Source: Cherax quadricarinatus | Taxonomy: Eukaryota; Arthropoda; Malacostraca; Decapoda; Parastacidae | Length of the DNA: 64,000 nucleotides | Assembly: GCF_038502225.1 (NCBI RefSeq) | Contig: NC_091307.1 | Location: 24,469,678-24,533,677, forward strand | Direction: 5' to 3' | Part shown: positions 35,313 through 47,310 of the stretch, one piece after another | How positions within the stretch are numbered: position 1 is the stretch's first letter | Layout: each line of letters starts with the position of its first letter | The notes under the pieces: generated by a model | What the model saw: only the letters and a program-made list of their open reading frames with translations | Database searches by the model: none | Told to the model about the DNA's origin: nothing | Program-made: the position numbers and the translations under genes

Positions 35313-35700
35313 AATATGTAATAATAATAAAAAATAAGTTGCCTTGAAGCATGAAAAACAAAGTCCACCCTGACAGTGACATGATGAGATAACATCTGAT
35401 AAGAGCTGATGTTTGATGAGCATACAGGAGGGTGTGGGAGGGTTCAGCAGATATGAAAAAATTAGAGGTGACATTTGATGAGCATTGCCCTCCTTTGTTT
35501 TCGCTGGTACACAAACATATCTGTATTTGTCTGTCTGTCAAGCTCCCTGTCTATCCGTCTAGCTCTCTGTCTCAGAGAGAGCCACAAGACTGCGTCATCA
35601 CATTTACTCACATCTTCAAGCAGAGTATAGCACTTTGTCTGGATTTTTTGGGTTATCCTAGGTAATTTACAATATGTATACTTGTATTTATGTGTACCTG
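35313..35700. other. Intronic sequence, nothing recognised
   Basis: Mixed-composition MDM2 intron DNA with a short CTGT/CTGTCTAT-type repeat at 35520-35575. No gene. Confidence 0.5.
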
Positions 35701-35900
35701 TGAGACAGAGATAGACAGATAGAAAGAGATAGACAGAGAAAGACAGAAACAGATAGACAGAGACAGATAGACAGAGACAAAGACAGAGACAGATGGACAT
35801 AGATACAGACAGATAAACGGAGATAGAGCCAGGCCGCCAGCAGCCGGCCAGCCACACAGCTGGCCACCAAGCAGCTGGCCAGCCAGCTAGCCAGCCAGAA
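35701..35900. repeat. GACA/GATA tandem repeat and CCAG repeat
   Basis: AGACAGATAGACAGAG-type imperfect tetranucleotide tract (35703-35826), then a CCAGC / AGCTGGCCA repeat (35830-35900). Simple sequence only. Confidence 0.9.
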
Positions 35901-36052
35901 TTGTTTCTCATTACTTAGGGCATAGGCTATACAACATTCTGAAAGGGTGTTGCACAAACATTGCACATGGGTTATTATCGAGGTTTTTTGATATTTCCTC
36001 GACCACTTGTGGCCACATCCACCTCAAAGCCACTAAACTCAGGGTCAAAATC

Positions 36053-36066
36053 ACTTTCTTCTTAAA
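36053..36066. repeat. Left 14-bp target-site duplication of LINE copy 2
   Basis: ACTTTCTTCTTAAA immediately outside the 3' end of LINE copy 2; identical to 42218-42231 beyond its 5' end. Confidence 0.93.
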
Positions 36067-36255
36067 TTATTATTATAATCAAAAAGAAGCGCTAAGCCAC
36101 AAGGGCTATACAGCGCTGCAGGGTAGGGAAGGAAGCGAGGATATTGGGTGGCAGAAGGGAGGAGGGATGATCAGTAGGTTACAGAAAACAGCGGGGCTGG
36201 GGATAGTACGGGGGTAGAGGGTAGCAAGAGATTGAAGTAGAAAGGGCTGAAGGTA

Positions 36256-39200
36256 TCAGAATTTGTGAAGTAAGTCAGTTGTTGTCAAAAAGTCAATGAG
36301 AGAGTCCGGATGAAAGGTGGGTCCATCAGCGAGAAGGGAAGGTAAAGAGAGAGCAGCGGAGCGAAGACGACGACGGAGGTAAATTCTGCGTGCTCGTTGA
36401 TAAAGTGGGCAGTCCAACAGAATGTGGCTGACTGATAATGGAGCTTGGCAATTCTCACAGAGAGGAGAAGGGCGCCTCTCCATGAGATATCCATGAGTAA
36501 GACGAGTATGGCCAATGCGAAGATGGGAGAGAGTAGTCTCCCAACCTTGACACTGGTGATAAGAAGTTGGCCAGTAACCTATACTCAGTTTAATAGATTG
36601 AAGTTTGTTGCTGAGCATAGTAGACCAACATTGTTGCCAACGGGTGTGAAGGTGGGACGATATTGCAGCAAAATAGTCCGTACATGGAATACCTCTATAT
36701 GAAACTGGTAGGTCATGTACTGCTGACCGCGCAGCAGTGTCTGCCTGTTCATTGCCCGGTACGTCTACATGACCAGAGACCCAACAAAAAACAATATCTT
36801 TATGCTTGGTAAAGATGCGGCGTAGCCAAAGTTGGATACAGAGGACTAAGGGTTGAGGTGTATCAAATTTCTGTATAGCCTGTAAAGCACTAAGGGAGTC
36901 TGAGACAACCACAAATGATGACACAGGCATAGATGCAATACGGATAAGTGCTGCAAGGATGGCATACAATTCAGCAGTAAAAATACTAGCCGAAGATAGT
37001 AAATGCCCTCGTACGATGCTGTCCGGAAACACTGCTGCGAATCCTACGCCGTCAGAAGACTTAGAGCCATCTGTGTACACAGCAATGGCATGAGAATGAG
37101 AGTGGGAGATGCCGCTGAATAGATCTGGTCACCATAATCAAGTTTCGATAAAATGAGGGTGGAATGTAGGTGAAGGAGGGTTCGACGATCAGCTCCCCAT
37201 GAAAGATGAGCAAGGGTTTTAAGAAGGTTTAGCCGGCTGTGACAAGTTGCCTTCAGAGAGGTAATGTGATGTTTCCAGGATTACCTAGGGTCAAAGAGGA
37301 GGCCCAGAAACTTGACTATCACGTTCAGGGATACAGAAGCCATAGAGGTACAAAGGATGATCGGAGATGACAGAGCTTCTAGTGAAAGTAATTTGGTGGG
37401 TTTTAGTGCTGGAAAATTTAAACCCATGTGTGGTGGCCCAATTGGAAACATGGTCGACCGCATGCTTGAGAGAAACTAATGAGGTGACAGTCAGCGCCTG
37501 CACAGGCAATAGCAAAGTCATCAACATAGAGTGATGACCAAATATTTGATGGAAGACTAGAGGCCAAATCATTAATAGCAAGGAGAAAAAGTGTTGTGCT
37601 CAGAACACATCCCTGGGGGACACCTTCAGCTTGGATAAAGTCCGGGGAGAGCACATTATTAACCCGAACACGGAAATGCCTGTCAGTTAAAAAGTTCTTA
37701 AGGAAGGATGGTAGATTGCCTCAAAGGCCTAAGGAGTGGGCTTGGGCTAAAATATTATACCTCCAAGTTGTGTCATATGCCTTCTCAAGCTCAAAAAATA
37801 TGGCAATAACTGAGTGGTTATTCGCAAAGGCATTACGAACATACGTATCCAAGCGTAGTAAGGGGTCTATGGTAGAACGTCCCTTACGAAAGCCATATTG
37901 ACGAGTGGAGAGACTGTTGTGTGTCTCTAAATACCACACTAAACGTCTATTTACCAGGCGTTCCATCACTTTGCAAACTTCACTGGTAAGAGCAATGGGA
38001 CGATAGTGGGAGGCTTCATGTCCCGTAGTGCCTGGTTTGTGGAAAGGGAGAACAATGGCAGATTTCCACAGCTGTGGAAGAATTCCTTGTGACCATATAA
38101 GATTGTAAAGGCGTAATAGGACTGCAAGGGCTGACTGATGTAAATGTTGTAGCATACGAATATGAATGTCGTCGGGCCCAGCTGCCGATGATCGGCAAGC
38201 TGAGAGTGTTGCCTCCAATTCTTGAAGTGTAAAAGGCACATTATACTGTTCTTCTCTGAGAGAAGAAAAGTCCAAGAGTGCTAACTCTCTGGCAGACTTT
38301 GAGGAAAGAAACGAGGGGCATAGATGGAGTCCCTGAGAAATACGGACCAGATGATTGCCAACTTCATTGGCAACATCTAGTGGGTTTGCTATATCAACAC
38401 CGGCAACCCGCAGAACAGGAGCCAGGTCAGGAGAATATTTGCCACTCAGTTTTCGTACTTTTTTCCAGACTGCACTCATAGAGGAAGCAGAGGTGATGGT
38501 GGAGACAATCTCGCCAGCAAGTGCGTTTAGCGTCACGGATGACACGGCGAGCGATCACACGCTTCTGCTTAAAATCAAGAAGTCTCTCCGTGGTTCTATT
38601 GTACTGGTACCTGCCCCATGCAGCGCGTTTCAAACGTACTGCACGAACACAAGCAGGAGACCACCAAGGCACGCATTTCTGAGAATGCCTGCCCGAAGTT
38701 TGGGGTATACAATTAGAAGCTGCGGTTAAAACGGAGGACGAGAAGAGGTGTAAAAGCTCATCGATGGAGGACGAAGAAGGAACCTCTCTAAAAACAGTTA
38801 GGTGTGAGTAAATGTTCCAATTTGCCTGATCAAATTGCCAGCGTGGGATGCGAAGAGGTGGTGAATATGAAGGGGAAGTAAGAATGATTGGGAAATGAAC
38901 GCTGTCATGTAAGTCCGGGAGAACAGACCAAGTGAAGTCTAATGCGGCGGAGGAAGAGCAGACTGAGAGATCGATGCAAGAGAGAGTGTGAGTCCGAGGA
39001 TCAAAATGGGTGTGAGTACCTGTATTTAAAACATGGAGGGGGTGCGTGGCAAGAAAAGCCTCTAACTGAATGCCATGGGAATCACAGTGAGACCCCCCCC
39101 AGAGGAAGTGGTGGGCATTAAAATCGCCAAGTAACAGAATCTGTGGAGGTAATGACGAAACAAGAAAGGCAATATCCGGAATAAATAATGCCCGACAAGG

Positions 39201-39526
39201 AGAGAGAGATATAAAGAACAGAGCGTATACCACCTATGCAAGTGGATACGGGCTGCTGTGTAATGCAGCGAAGTATGAACAAATAGCTGATGGTACGGAA
39301 TATCAGTGCATAGAAGAAGGGCACTTTCATTAAAGGTCCCATCAGGAAAAGGATCTGAAGAATACAATAAATTATAGCCTGAGATGGGAGAGATAACAGC
39401 AGAGTGTAATTTTGGATCCTGTAAGCAAACACCAACAGGGGAAAACTGGAAGAGTAACATCTGAAGCTCACCCCGATTACCCCTGAGGCCGCGTATATTC
39501 CACTGTAAATAGGCCATGATTGACAA
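36256..39526 (-). pseudogene. ORF2 of I-clade-like LINE copy 2, deleted and frameshifted
   Basis: The endonuclease begins at 39526 (MSIMAYLQWNIRGLRGN), shifts frame near 39200, and continues in frame 39233-38427 through LLLGDFNAHHFLWGG with the C8 run intact (39093-39100). RT runs from 38545 to 37721 (AYDTTWRYNIL), and after another shift near 37700 has AEGVPQGCVLSTTLFLLAIN and LYVDDFAIA (37654-37418). The region after RT is disrupted by the 436-bp deletion. RNase H (37080-36256) keeps YTDGS, AELYA, SDSLSA and NEQAD; the CWVPGH of copy 1 is CWVSGH here. Inactive. Confidence 0.9.
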
Positions 39527-39561
39527 TGATAAAGATACCTGAAATCCGCAGGTAAGGGTTC

Positions 39562-41481
39562 CTACGGATTAGAGGGGTTAGAAAAGTCCACATGCGGAGG
39601 CAGTGGAAAACGTTCAAGCAGTGAAGGAACAGTGCGCTGTGAAGAAAGGAGTTGCGCAGATGGAGCAGAGGAGAGAGAAGGAACGGAGGGTGGATCAGTG
39701 TCCATTGATGGTTTGGTCTCTGCAATATATTCAGAGATTGCTTCAAGTGTTTCGGAATTCAGAGACGTCGTATGGGAGACAATATTGGAAATGGTAGGGG
39801 GAGAATGAGTAAAGATTGGAACTGTAATGGACTGTACCAAGGTGGCGGGGCGGGGGGGGGGGGGGACTGGAGAAGCATGGAAGGGGACAGAAGAGGCAGA
39901 AACCTGGGAGGTGGCAGAAGAGGAAGAAACTTGGGAGGGAACAGGGGATGAAGGTACAGTACGAGGAGGAGGGTGAACCTCTACACTTGTAACAGAGCCA
40001 GTGAGAGGGGAAGAACCAGGTACAGAGACAGGGAAGGTAAAATGAGGAGGTGGAAGATGGGTAGGAGGTGTTAACGGACCTTTCTTTGACTGTTGAGAAG
40101 TAGAGGGATGATTGGGAGGAGGTGTCATACGAGATCTCGTCGCTACTGAGGCTTGTGAGGGAGAACACGGAGCGAGATCAGACTGAGGCGTTGAAGTAGG
40201 GACTTCTGAGCCTAGGACAGCAAAAGAATTAGATACAGGAGTGACTATGGGAGAGGTAACCACAGAGGTGGTTGCAGAAGATGGGATCCCAGAAGTGAGG
40301 GGACGTTTTGAAACACGGGAATAAGAAACACGAGGTAGTCTCCCTTGGAGGCGGAAATGAGAAACTGCCATGGCATAAGGGAGACCTTCTGCCTCTTTGA
40401 GGTAACGGATTTCCCGCTCGTTTAAGTAGACTTGACAACGGCGAGAGTACGAAGGGTGAGCCTCATGACAATTAAGGCAAGAGGGAGGTCGACTGCAAGA
40501 CGTATTAGAATGGTCATCGGCACCACAGACTGGGCATTCGGCGATAGATCTGCAATATTTCGCTGGATGGCCAAATCGCCAGCAATTTCTACACTGTTGT
40601 GGTGTAGGGATTACTTTTCAAACTTGTAACAGATGTCCTGCTACATAAACTGAGGATGGGAGTTCACGGCTGTCAAAAGTTAAACGAGCCACATTGCTAG
40701 GGTATCGTCTCCGCCCGCGGGCAGGAAGAGCATAAGTGTCTACCTTGAGGATTGGGAGATCTTGGAGTTCCAGCTGTTCAAGAATGTCAGTGCCACATGT
40801 CTGGAAATTTTGTTGAACTATGGTATGGGGCAGAATGACGGTACCACTACAAGAATTGAGGGAATGATGTTTGTCAAGAGTGACAGGAACAGTATCGATA
40901 TGGGAAAGACAAGAAAGCTCATGAGCCTGGGTAGCATTCTGTACGGTGATGATGCGCATACCGCTCTTAAGAGCATGAAAAGAAATATCTTTACCAACGT
41001 GGCGTAGGAGTGCCTTGCCAATACTGTGGTCAGAAAGATAGGCAGTAGAGGAAGTCGGTCGTAAAGTGAAGAATTTAGTCCATTGTGCAGTCTGAAACTG
41101 AGCGTGAAAAGGTAGTGAAGGACGTGTCGATCCTTTCTGAGAAGAACGAGAAGGTGGAGAAGTATCATCAGCAGGTAACTGCTGTTGGCGTTTAGGCGTG
41201 GGACCAGAGTTGGTCTGACGTGGAATGGGTCGGCGATTTGAAAATTGCCGCACCGTAGAGGGAGAGGCCGGAAGCATAGTCAGAGGAGAGCGAAGGTCAG
41301 ATAAATCGAAGGAGTCAGTCGAGGCCTCAGTACCTGAAGGGGGGGAGGAAACAGCACCGGCAAGAGGTACAGAGGCATGAGGAGCGTCCGAAGAGTGGTC
41401 CAAAGACGAGGCGGGGTCAGAACGGGGTGCAGTATCAAGAAGGGGCCCGGGGGTAGCAGGTTCATGGACTAGGGCTGCCAT
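39562..41481 (-). pseudogene. ORF1 of I-clade-like LINE copy 2, one clear stop
   Basis: Frame 41481-40618 opens with MAALVHEP and runs 287 codons to a TGA where copy 1 has CGA (…LQV, R, KVIPTP in copy 1). The zinc knuckle region follows at about 40450-40600, and the Pro/Ser-rich C-terminus continues to 39562. The G/C homopolymer at 39846-39866 is a likely further indel. Copies 1 and 2 have different inactivating stops, both CGA to TGA. Confidence 0.87.
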
Positions 41482-42217
41482 GGTTAGGTTACTTCTTTCT
41501 TTTTGTTTTTAAGAAAAAAAAAGAAAGAAGAAAAGAAAATAAAAATAAAAAAAAAGAATAAAAAAAGGGGGGACCAGGGAGGGATAGTTCCTAGAAGGAA
41601 TGAAAGGGCCAGAAATCTCCCTCCACGCCCAAGAGGACCTCAGCACTGCAAGTAGCGCAGATGCAGCATGGAACCCGTGCCATACCCTACCCATCATGCC
41701 AGTAAACCGGCAATCCGGGATAGCAACCTCACATCTGCCGAGTTACCTCGGTGGACGAGAGAGGGCGGCTGGAAATCCGCCACAAAGCATACCTCCTTTG
41801 GCCACCACCCCCGGAATCCGAAAGGTGGCTTCCAGAGATACACCCGTCGCCTGAGAGACACCCAAAGCCACCCACCGGGATACCGGAGATGGATCGGGAC
41901 ATCCCCAGGCAATCCAGATTCCACGGCAAACTAAGACACCGCCAAGAACCTCAACGGAATGGGATGGACCCCGGTACCCTTTCCCCTACCTAGGAACTAG
42001 CGTGCCTGTGGGGCAAAAAAAAAAAAAACCCAAAGGCCAAAAAGGAAGGGCAAAAGGGAGGGGTGGGGAGGAGGAGGAGGAAAGGAAAAAGGGGAGGATG
42101 GGATAGGGAACGGGGGATTGGGGAGTAATTAGGTTCAGTCTGAGGAAGGAGACCGACAGGTCTAATTCCTCAGACCAAGAGCCTCTTCACCACGCCAAGG
42201 AGCCCCCCTTGAAGAGG

Positions 42218-42231
42218 ACTTTCTTCTTAAA
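42218..42231. repeat. Right 14-bp target-site duplication of LINE copy 2
   Basis: ACTTTCTTCTTAAA, identical to 36053-36066. Confidence 0.93.
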
Positions 42232-42346
42232 GTGGGAGTGTTAATACTACATGACATCAGTGAATCCCAGGTGTTTGCTGCGCTGTTTGCTCTAACTGGC
42301 GCTCATTTAAACTGGTGCTCCCACAAGGTACTGAGTGGCCCCAGAT

Positions 42347-42417
42347 TTTTTTAATACCGCGCGCACAGATTTTTTTAATACCGCGCACACAGATTTTTTT
42401 AATACCGCGCACACTGA
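42347..42417. repeat. 24-bp unit repeated three times
   Basis: CAGATTTTTTTAATACCGCG plus CACA, three tandem copies (the first has GCGCGCACA). Short and nearly perfect, so a recent expansion. Confidence 0.92.
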
Positions 42418-42439
42418 GTGTTAGGACCCATTCTATGCT

Positions 42440-42720
42440 GACAAGGCATCTCAGGCCAATCGTGCCAAATTTGAAGGCAGGAAAAATAAAATGTATATAT
42501 TAATTTTGTCATTCTTTGCCCAATGTTTTCTAACAAATTTATATCCATTTTGTAATATGGAGACCAGAATTGAGCTGCATAATCTAGGCAAGGCCTTACT
42601 AATGATATACAAAGCTGTAGTACAACCACTGGACTTCTGTTGCTTACACTTTTTGATACAAGTCCCAGGTTATTCCATCCCATTAATAAAGGTTGCCCAT
42701 CCCCCAGTGATACATTATCT
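42440..42720 (-). mobile_element. CR1/L2-like LINE fragment
   Basis: Minus-strand frame with VVVLQLCISLVRPCLDYAAQ followed by FWSPYYKMDINLLENIGQR and MTKLI: the typical post-RT block of CR1/L2/Jockey-group LINEs (…LVRPxLEYAxQFWSPYxxxDIxxLExxQ…). It ends at both sides without clear boundaries. Confidence 0.75.
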
Positions 42721-42740
42721 TTCCACAATGACAAATTGTA

Positions 42741-42895
42741 CACAAATAACCTGCACATAAAAAGAGAGAAGCTTATGATGTTTCGGTCCAATTTGGGCCA
42801 TTTACAAAGTCACACTAACTGTGACTTTGTAAATGGTCCAAGTCGGACCGAAACGTCGTCGTAAGCTTCTCTCTTTTATGTGCGGGTTATTTATG
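42741..42895. mobile_element. Foldback (long inverted repeat) element
   Basis: Left arm 42741-42814 and right arm 42819-42895 are complementary over about 70 bp with a 4-bp loop. The innermost pairs are CATTTACAAAGTCACA with TGTGACTTTGTAAATG; next GTTTCGGTCC with GGACCGAAAC; outer GAGAGAAGCTTA with TAAGCTTCTCTC. A snap-back structure of this kind suggests a foldback MITE. Confidence 0.85.
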
Positions 42896-43029
42896 TATCG
42901 TTCCAGTTACAGTATTGTGCCTTTTTTTATTTATGACAAATTGTCTATCACCACTGACAGATCATTATCTACTAAAATATTAGCCATCCAAATTGAAAGA
43001 GCTTATCCATCCTACATATATACGTCAAT

Positions 43030-45835
43030 TATAATTCATTGACAGAGGTTACTGTCTCCCATTGAGGGATTACCATCCGCACTGAAAAATTTACATGCAA
43101 CGATAAAGGAGATTCATCTTATTATATACAACCATCAATAAAGGAGATTATCCATTCCTCTTTGAGGGTAATTATGCATTTACTGACAAAAAGTATGCAT
43201 CGCCTTTGAAGGAGCTTTTACAACCACCCCCAACCAAAAATATAAGAGGTTACATTTATATGCCAACAGGAGAGTTCATGCTTGTTCCCCATAGAGGGAG
43301 GCTACCCATCCCTCAATCAAGGGAGTTCATGCCCATTCCCCTATTGAGAGGAAATTATACGTCTTCCATTGAGGGAGGCTGTAACCATCCCCCCCATCGA
43401 GGGAGGCCATAACCATCCCCCCCTCGAGGGAGGCCATAACCATCCCCCCCTCGAGGGAGGCCGTAACCATCCCCCCCTCGAGGGAGGCCGTAACCATCCC
43501 CCCCTCGAGGGAGGCCGTAACCATCCCCCCCATCGAGGGAGGCCATAACCATCCCCCCATCGAGGGAGGCCGTAACCATCCCCCCATCAAGGGAGGCCGT
43601 AACCATCCCCATCAAGGGAGGCCATAACCATCCCCCCCATCGAGGGAGGCCGTAACCATTCCCCCCATCTAGGGAGGCCGTAACAATCCTCCCCATCGAG
43701 GGAGGCCGTAACCATCCCCCCATCGAGGGAGGCCACAACCCTCCCCCCATCGAGGGAGGCCGTAACAATCCCCCCATTGAGGGAGGCCGTAACCATCCCC
43801 CCATCGAGGGAGGCCGTAACCATCCCCATCAAGGGAGGCCGTAACCATCCCCATCAAGGGAGGCCGTAACCATCCCCCCCATCGAGGGAGGCCGTAACCA
43901 TCCCCCCCATCGAGGAAGGCCATAACCATCCCCCCCATCGAGGGAGGCCATAACCATTCCCCCCATCGAGGGAGGCCGTAACCATCCTCCCCATTGAGGG
44001 AGGCCGTAATCCCTCCCATCGAGGGAGGCCATAACCATCCCCCCATCGAGGGAGGCCGTAACCATCCCCCCCATCGAGGGAGGCCGTAACCATCCCCCCT
44101 CAAGGGAGGCCGTAATCCCTCACATCGAGGGAGGCCGTAACCATCCCCCCATCCAGGGAGGCCGTAACCATCCCCCCATCGAGGGAGGCCGTAACCATCC
44201 CCCCCATCGAGGGAGGCCATAACCATCCCCCCCATCGAGGGAGGCCGTAACCACCCCCCCTACAAGGGAGGCCGTAACCATCCCCATCAAGGGAGGCCAT
44301 AACCATCCCCCCCATCAAGGGAGGCCGTAACCATCCCCCCATCGAGGGAGGTCGTAACCATCCCCCCCATCGAGGGAGGCCGTAACCATCCCCCCATCGA
44401 GGGAGGCCGTAACCATCCTCCCCATCGAGGGAGGCCGTAACCATCCCCCCATCGAGGGAGGCCATAACCCTCCCCCCATCGAGGGAGGCCGTAACAATCC
44501 CCCCATTGAAGGAGGCCGTAACCATCCCCCCATCGAGGGAGGCCGTAACCATCCCCATCAAGGGAGGCCGTAACCATCCCCATCAAGGGAGGCCATAACC
44601 ATCCCCCCCATCGAGGGAAGCCGTAACCATCCCCCCCATCGAGGGAGGCCGTAACCATCCTCCCCATTGAGGGAGGCTGTAACCATCCCCCCATCGAGGG
44701 AGGCCGTAACCATCCCCCCCATCGAGGGAGGCCGTAACCATCCCCTCCATCGAGGGAGGCTGTAACCATCCCCCCATTGAGGGAGGCCGTAACCATCTCC
44801 CCATCAAGGGAGGCCGTAACCCTCCCCCCATCGAGGGAGGCCGTAACAATCCCCCCATTGAGGGAGGCCGTAACCATCCCCCCCATCAAGGGAGGCCGTA
44901 ACCATCCCCATCAAGGGAGGCCATAACCATCCCCCCCCATCGAGGGAGGCCATAACCATCCCCCCTTCGAGGAAGGCCGTAACCATCTCCCCATCAAGGA
45001 AGGCCGTAACCATCCCCCCCATCAAGGGAGGCCGTAACCATTCCCCCCATCGAGGGAGGCCATAACCATCCTCCCCATCGAGGGAGGCCGTAATCCCCCC
45101 CATTGAGGGAGGCCATAATCCCTCCCATCGAGGCAGGCCGTAACCATCCCCCCCTCGAGGGAGGCCGTAACCATCCCCCCATCTATGGAGGCCGTAACAA
45201 TCCCCCCCATTGAGGGAGGCCGTAAACATCCCTCCATCGAGGGAGGCCATAACCATCCCCCCTAATCGAGGCCGTAACCATCCCCCCATCGAGGGAGGCC
45301 GTAACCATCCCCCCCATCGAGGGAGGCCTTAACCATCCCCCCTAATCGAGGCCGTAACCATCCCCCCATCGAGGGAGGCCGTAACCATCCCCCCCATCAA
45401 GGGAGGCCATAACCATCCCCCCTAATCGAGGCCGTAACCATCCCCCCATCGAGGAAGGCCGTAACCATCCCCCCCATCGAGGGAGGCCTTAACCATCCCC
45501 CCCCATCGAGGGAGGCCTTAACCATCCCCCCCATCGAGGGAGGCCTTAACCATCCCCCCCATCGAGGGAGGCCGTAACCATCCCCCCATCGAGGGAGGCT
45601 ATAACTATCCCCCCATCGAGGGAGGCTATAACTATCCCCCCATCGAGGGAGGCTATAACTATCCCCCCCATTGACCAAGTCTATAACTATCCCCCGCATC
45701 GAGGGAGGCTATAACTATCCCCCCTATCAGAGAGGTTTCCCATCCCTCAAGGGAGATTATACCTATTACCCATCAAGGAAGGTTGTATCTCATTGAGGGA
45801 GGTTAGGTTCATCCTCCTGTTATGGAGTGTATGAT
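43030..45835. repeat. Minisatellite, ~28-bp unit, ~85 core units
   Basis: Core 43370-45735: unit AACCATCCCCCCATCGAGGG followed by AGGCCGT, 26-29 bp, varying mostly in C-run length and in GAG/AAG. Flanks 43030-43370 and 45735-45835 contain recognisable but heavily diverged units (for example CATTGAGGGATTACCATCC). Apparent proteins of 100-200 codons (GLPRWGGWL type) result from 27-bp units and are not genes. The array lies within the MDM2 intron. Confidence 0.96.
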
Positions 45836-47124
45836 CCCCAGCAATGTACTGGCTACATAATCAAACATTTTCCCACTTTATACACATCCCTACCAAAACA
45901 AAAGGCAAGCTAGTCTGATCATTTCTCCTCTCTGCTAATCTCCTATTATTATTAACTTGTGTACAGGCTACCCTCACTAGCCAACACACCTTTAAGCTGT
46001 GTAATTACCTAATTGAGCTTCTGGGGTGCAAACATCAACTCGAGGTAAGTTTCAACAGACTGTGTATGCATGAATCTATAGCAACTCCAGTTTTATGGAT
46101 CAAGTTCACAACACTCTTCATGCTCAATGACCCACAGAAATATGTAACCAATACAATTTTCTTAAACCAGATAATTTTAGTAATAAATATTAAACACTTA
46201 ATATCTACAGTATTACTAAAATTATCTAACAGTATCTACACTATCTAAAACTTTCAGTCCATAATCTCCTTGAACCATTAGTGTATTTACAATGTCATAT
46301 TTAACATAAATAGATGAAAAGATGTTATTTAACAAAATATTACCCTAATATTATTTAACAAATGTCTTAAAATAATTTTATATAAAATTACTGGAATACT
46401 TTTATGCATAATTATGAAATAATCAGTTGCAATTACAATGTAATTCAAATGCATGGATGCTAAGTTTAGAATTATACTACATCTAAAGCGTATAACCATA
46501 AACTTTTATAGTCAATATAACTGTAAATGAATCAAACTTTCTAGTCATTCAATTCCAGTTGAGAAATGCCAGCACATCACCTGGTACTATTATGCTAACT
46601 TGTCGAGCACATTCCTATTACCTTTCCATTATGTATTGATAGTTCCAGGGATCAGTGCCCTCACAGTGCAGTCTCAGATGAAGCTTCCTAGTTGATGGCC
46701 TAGACAAGACAGGATGCTGGTAGTCCAACTGCAACATCACAGTCCGGCAGATCAAGTCATTTGGAGTGTGTCAAGTTTCCTCTTGAAGACAGTAGTGATC
46801 TTGTCAAGTATTCTAATATTTAACAGGAGTGTAATTGGGGCACATGTGCTTTTCTGTAATGAACCATTCCTCCCATTCTCCCAAGGAGTTAGTTAAGTGT
46901 AATTTGGAATCTGTGCCTGCAGTATGCAGTTTTTTCTTTTAAATGTAGATAAGAAATGGTACACAGGCATTCATCACTTTATGCTATAGATGTTTACCTG
47001 ACCAATGGTATATAAACTAAACCCAATACATGTAAAACAGGGATGCCTTCCAGGCCTTTGCAAATTCTAGACTAATGCACCACACTAGCACCATGCCTCT
47101 AGCAAAACAGTTTAAATGATTAAG
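45836..47124. other. AT-rich intronic DNA, nothing recognised
   Basis: No repeat family or frame recognised, except a possible faint LINE scrap at about 46560-46800 (no motif clear enough to call). Confidence 0.5.
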
Positions 47125-47129
47125 AAAGT

Positions 47130-47310
47130 GGTTCTATTTTTGGGTCACCCTGCCTTGGTGTGAGATGGCCAGCTGTTTCTCACCAGGACATGATGACCTG
47201 AAAAAGAAGAAATGCTTTTATAAAGTTTTCTTCTTTCACAGGAGAAGGGGTTACTAGCACCTTCCTCCTGGCATTTTAGTCTCCTCCTATGACAAAATAA
47301 ATATATAGGT
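47130..47310 (-). mobile_element. SINE-B 3' part (B3) abutting a plus-strand tail
   Basis: A plus-strand tail motif (GGGTCACCCTGCCTTGGTGT, 47137-47160) meets a minus-strand SINE-B copy (CAGGTCATCATGTCCTGGTG tail, then GTTACTAGC and GGCATTTTAGTC text to 47292). Two tails face one another, indicating two insertions at nearly the same place. Confidence 0.65.

Larger units (their letters stand above)
36067..42217 (-). mobile_element. RNase-H-bearing LINE (I-clade-like), copy 2, bounded by 14-bp TSD
   Basis: A 6151-bp collinear copy of the element at 27357-33923, also on the minus strand. Its 5' end CCTCTTCAAGGGGG lies at about 42217 and its 3' end GATTATAATAATAA at 36067. The identical 14-bp flanks show a retrotransposition event with preserved boundaries, so this copy defines the family's ends. 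Compared with copy 1 it lacks about 436 bp (copy 1 positions 28381-28816) between RT and RNase H. Confidence 0.95.

Noticed and set aside
35007..35541. Poly-Leu, poly-Pro/Ala, poly-Glu and Ser/Arg-rich proteins
   Set aside because: Six-frame shadows of a GGA/GCA microsatellite.
43355..45289. Repeated GLPRWGG-type proteins of 150-200 codons
   Set aside because: Produced by 27-bp variants of the minisatellite unit; frame is lost wherever the C run changes length.
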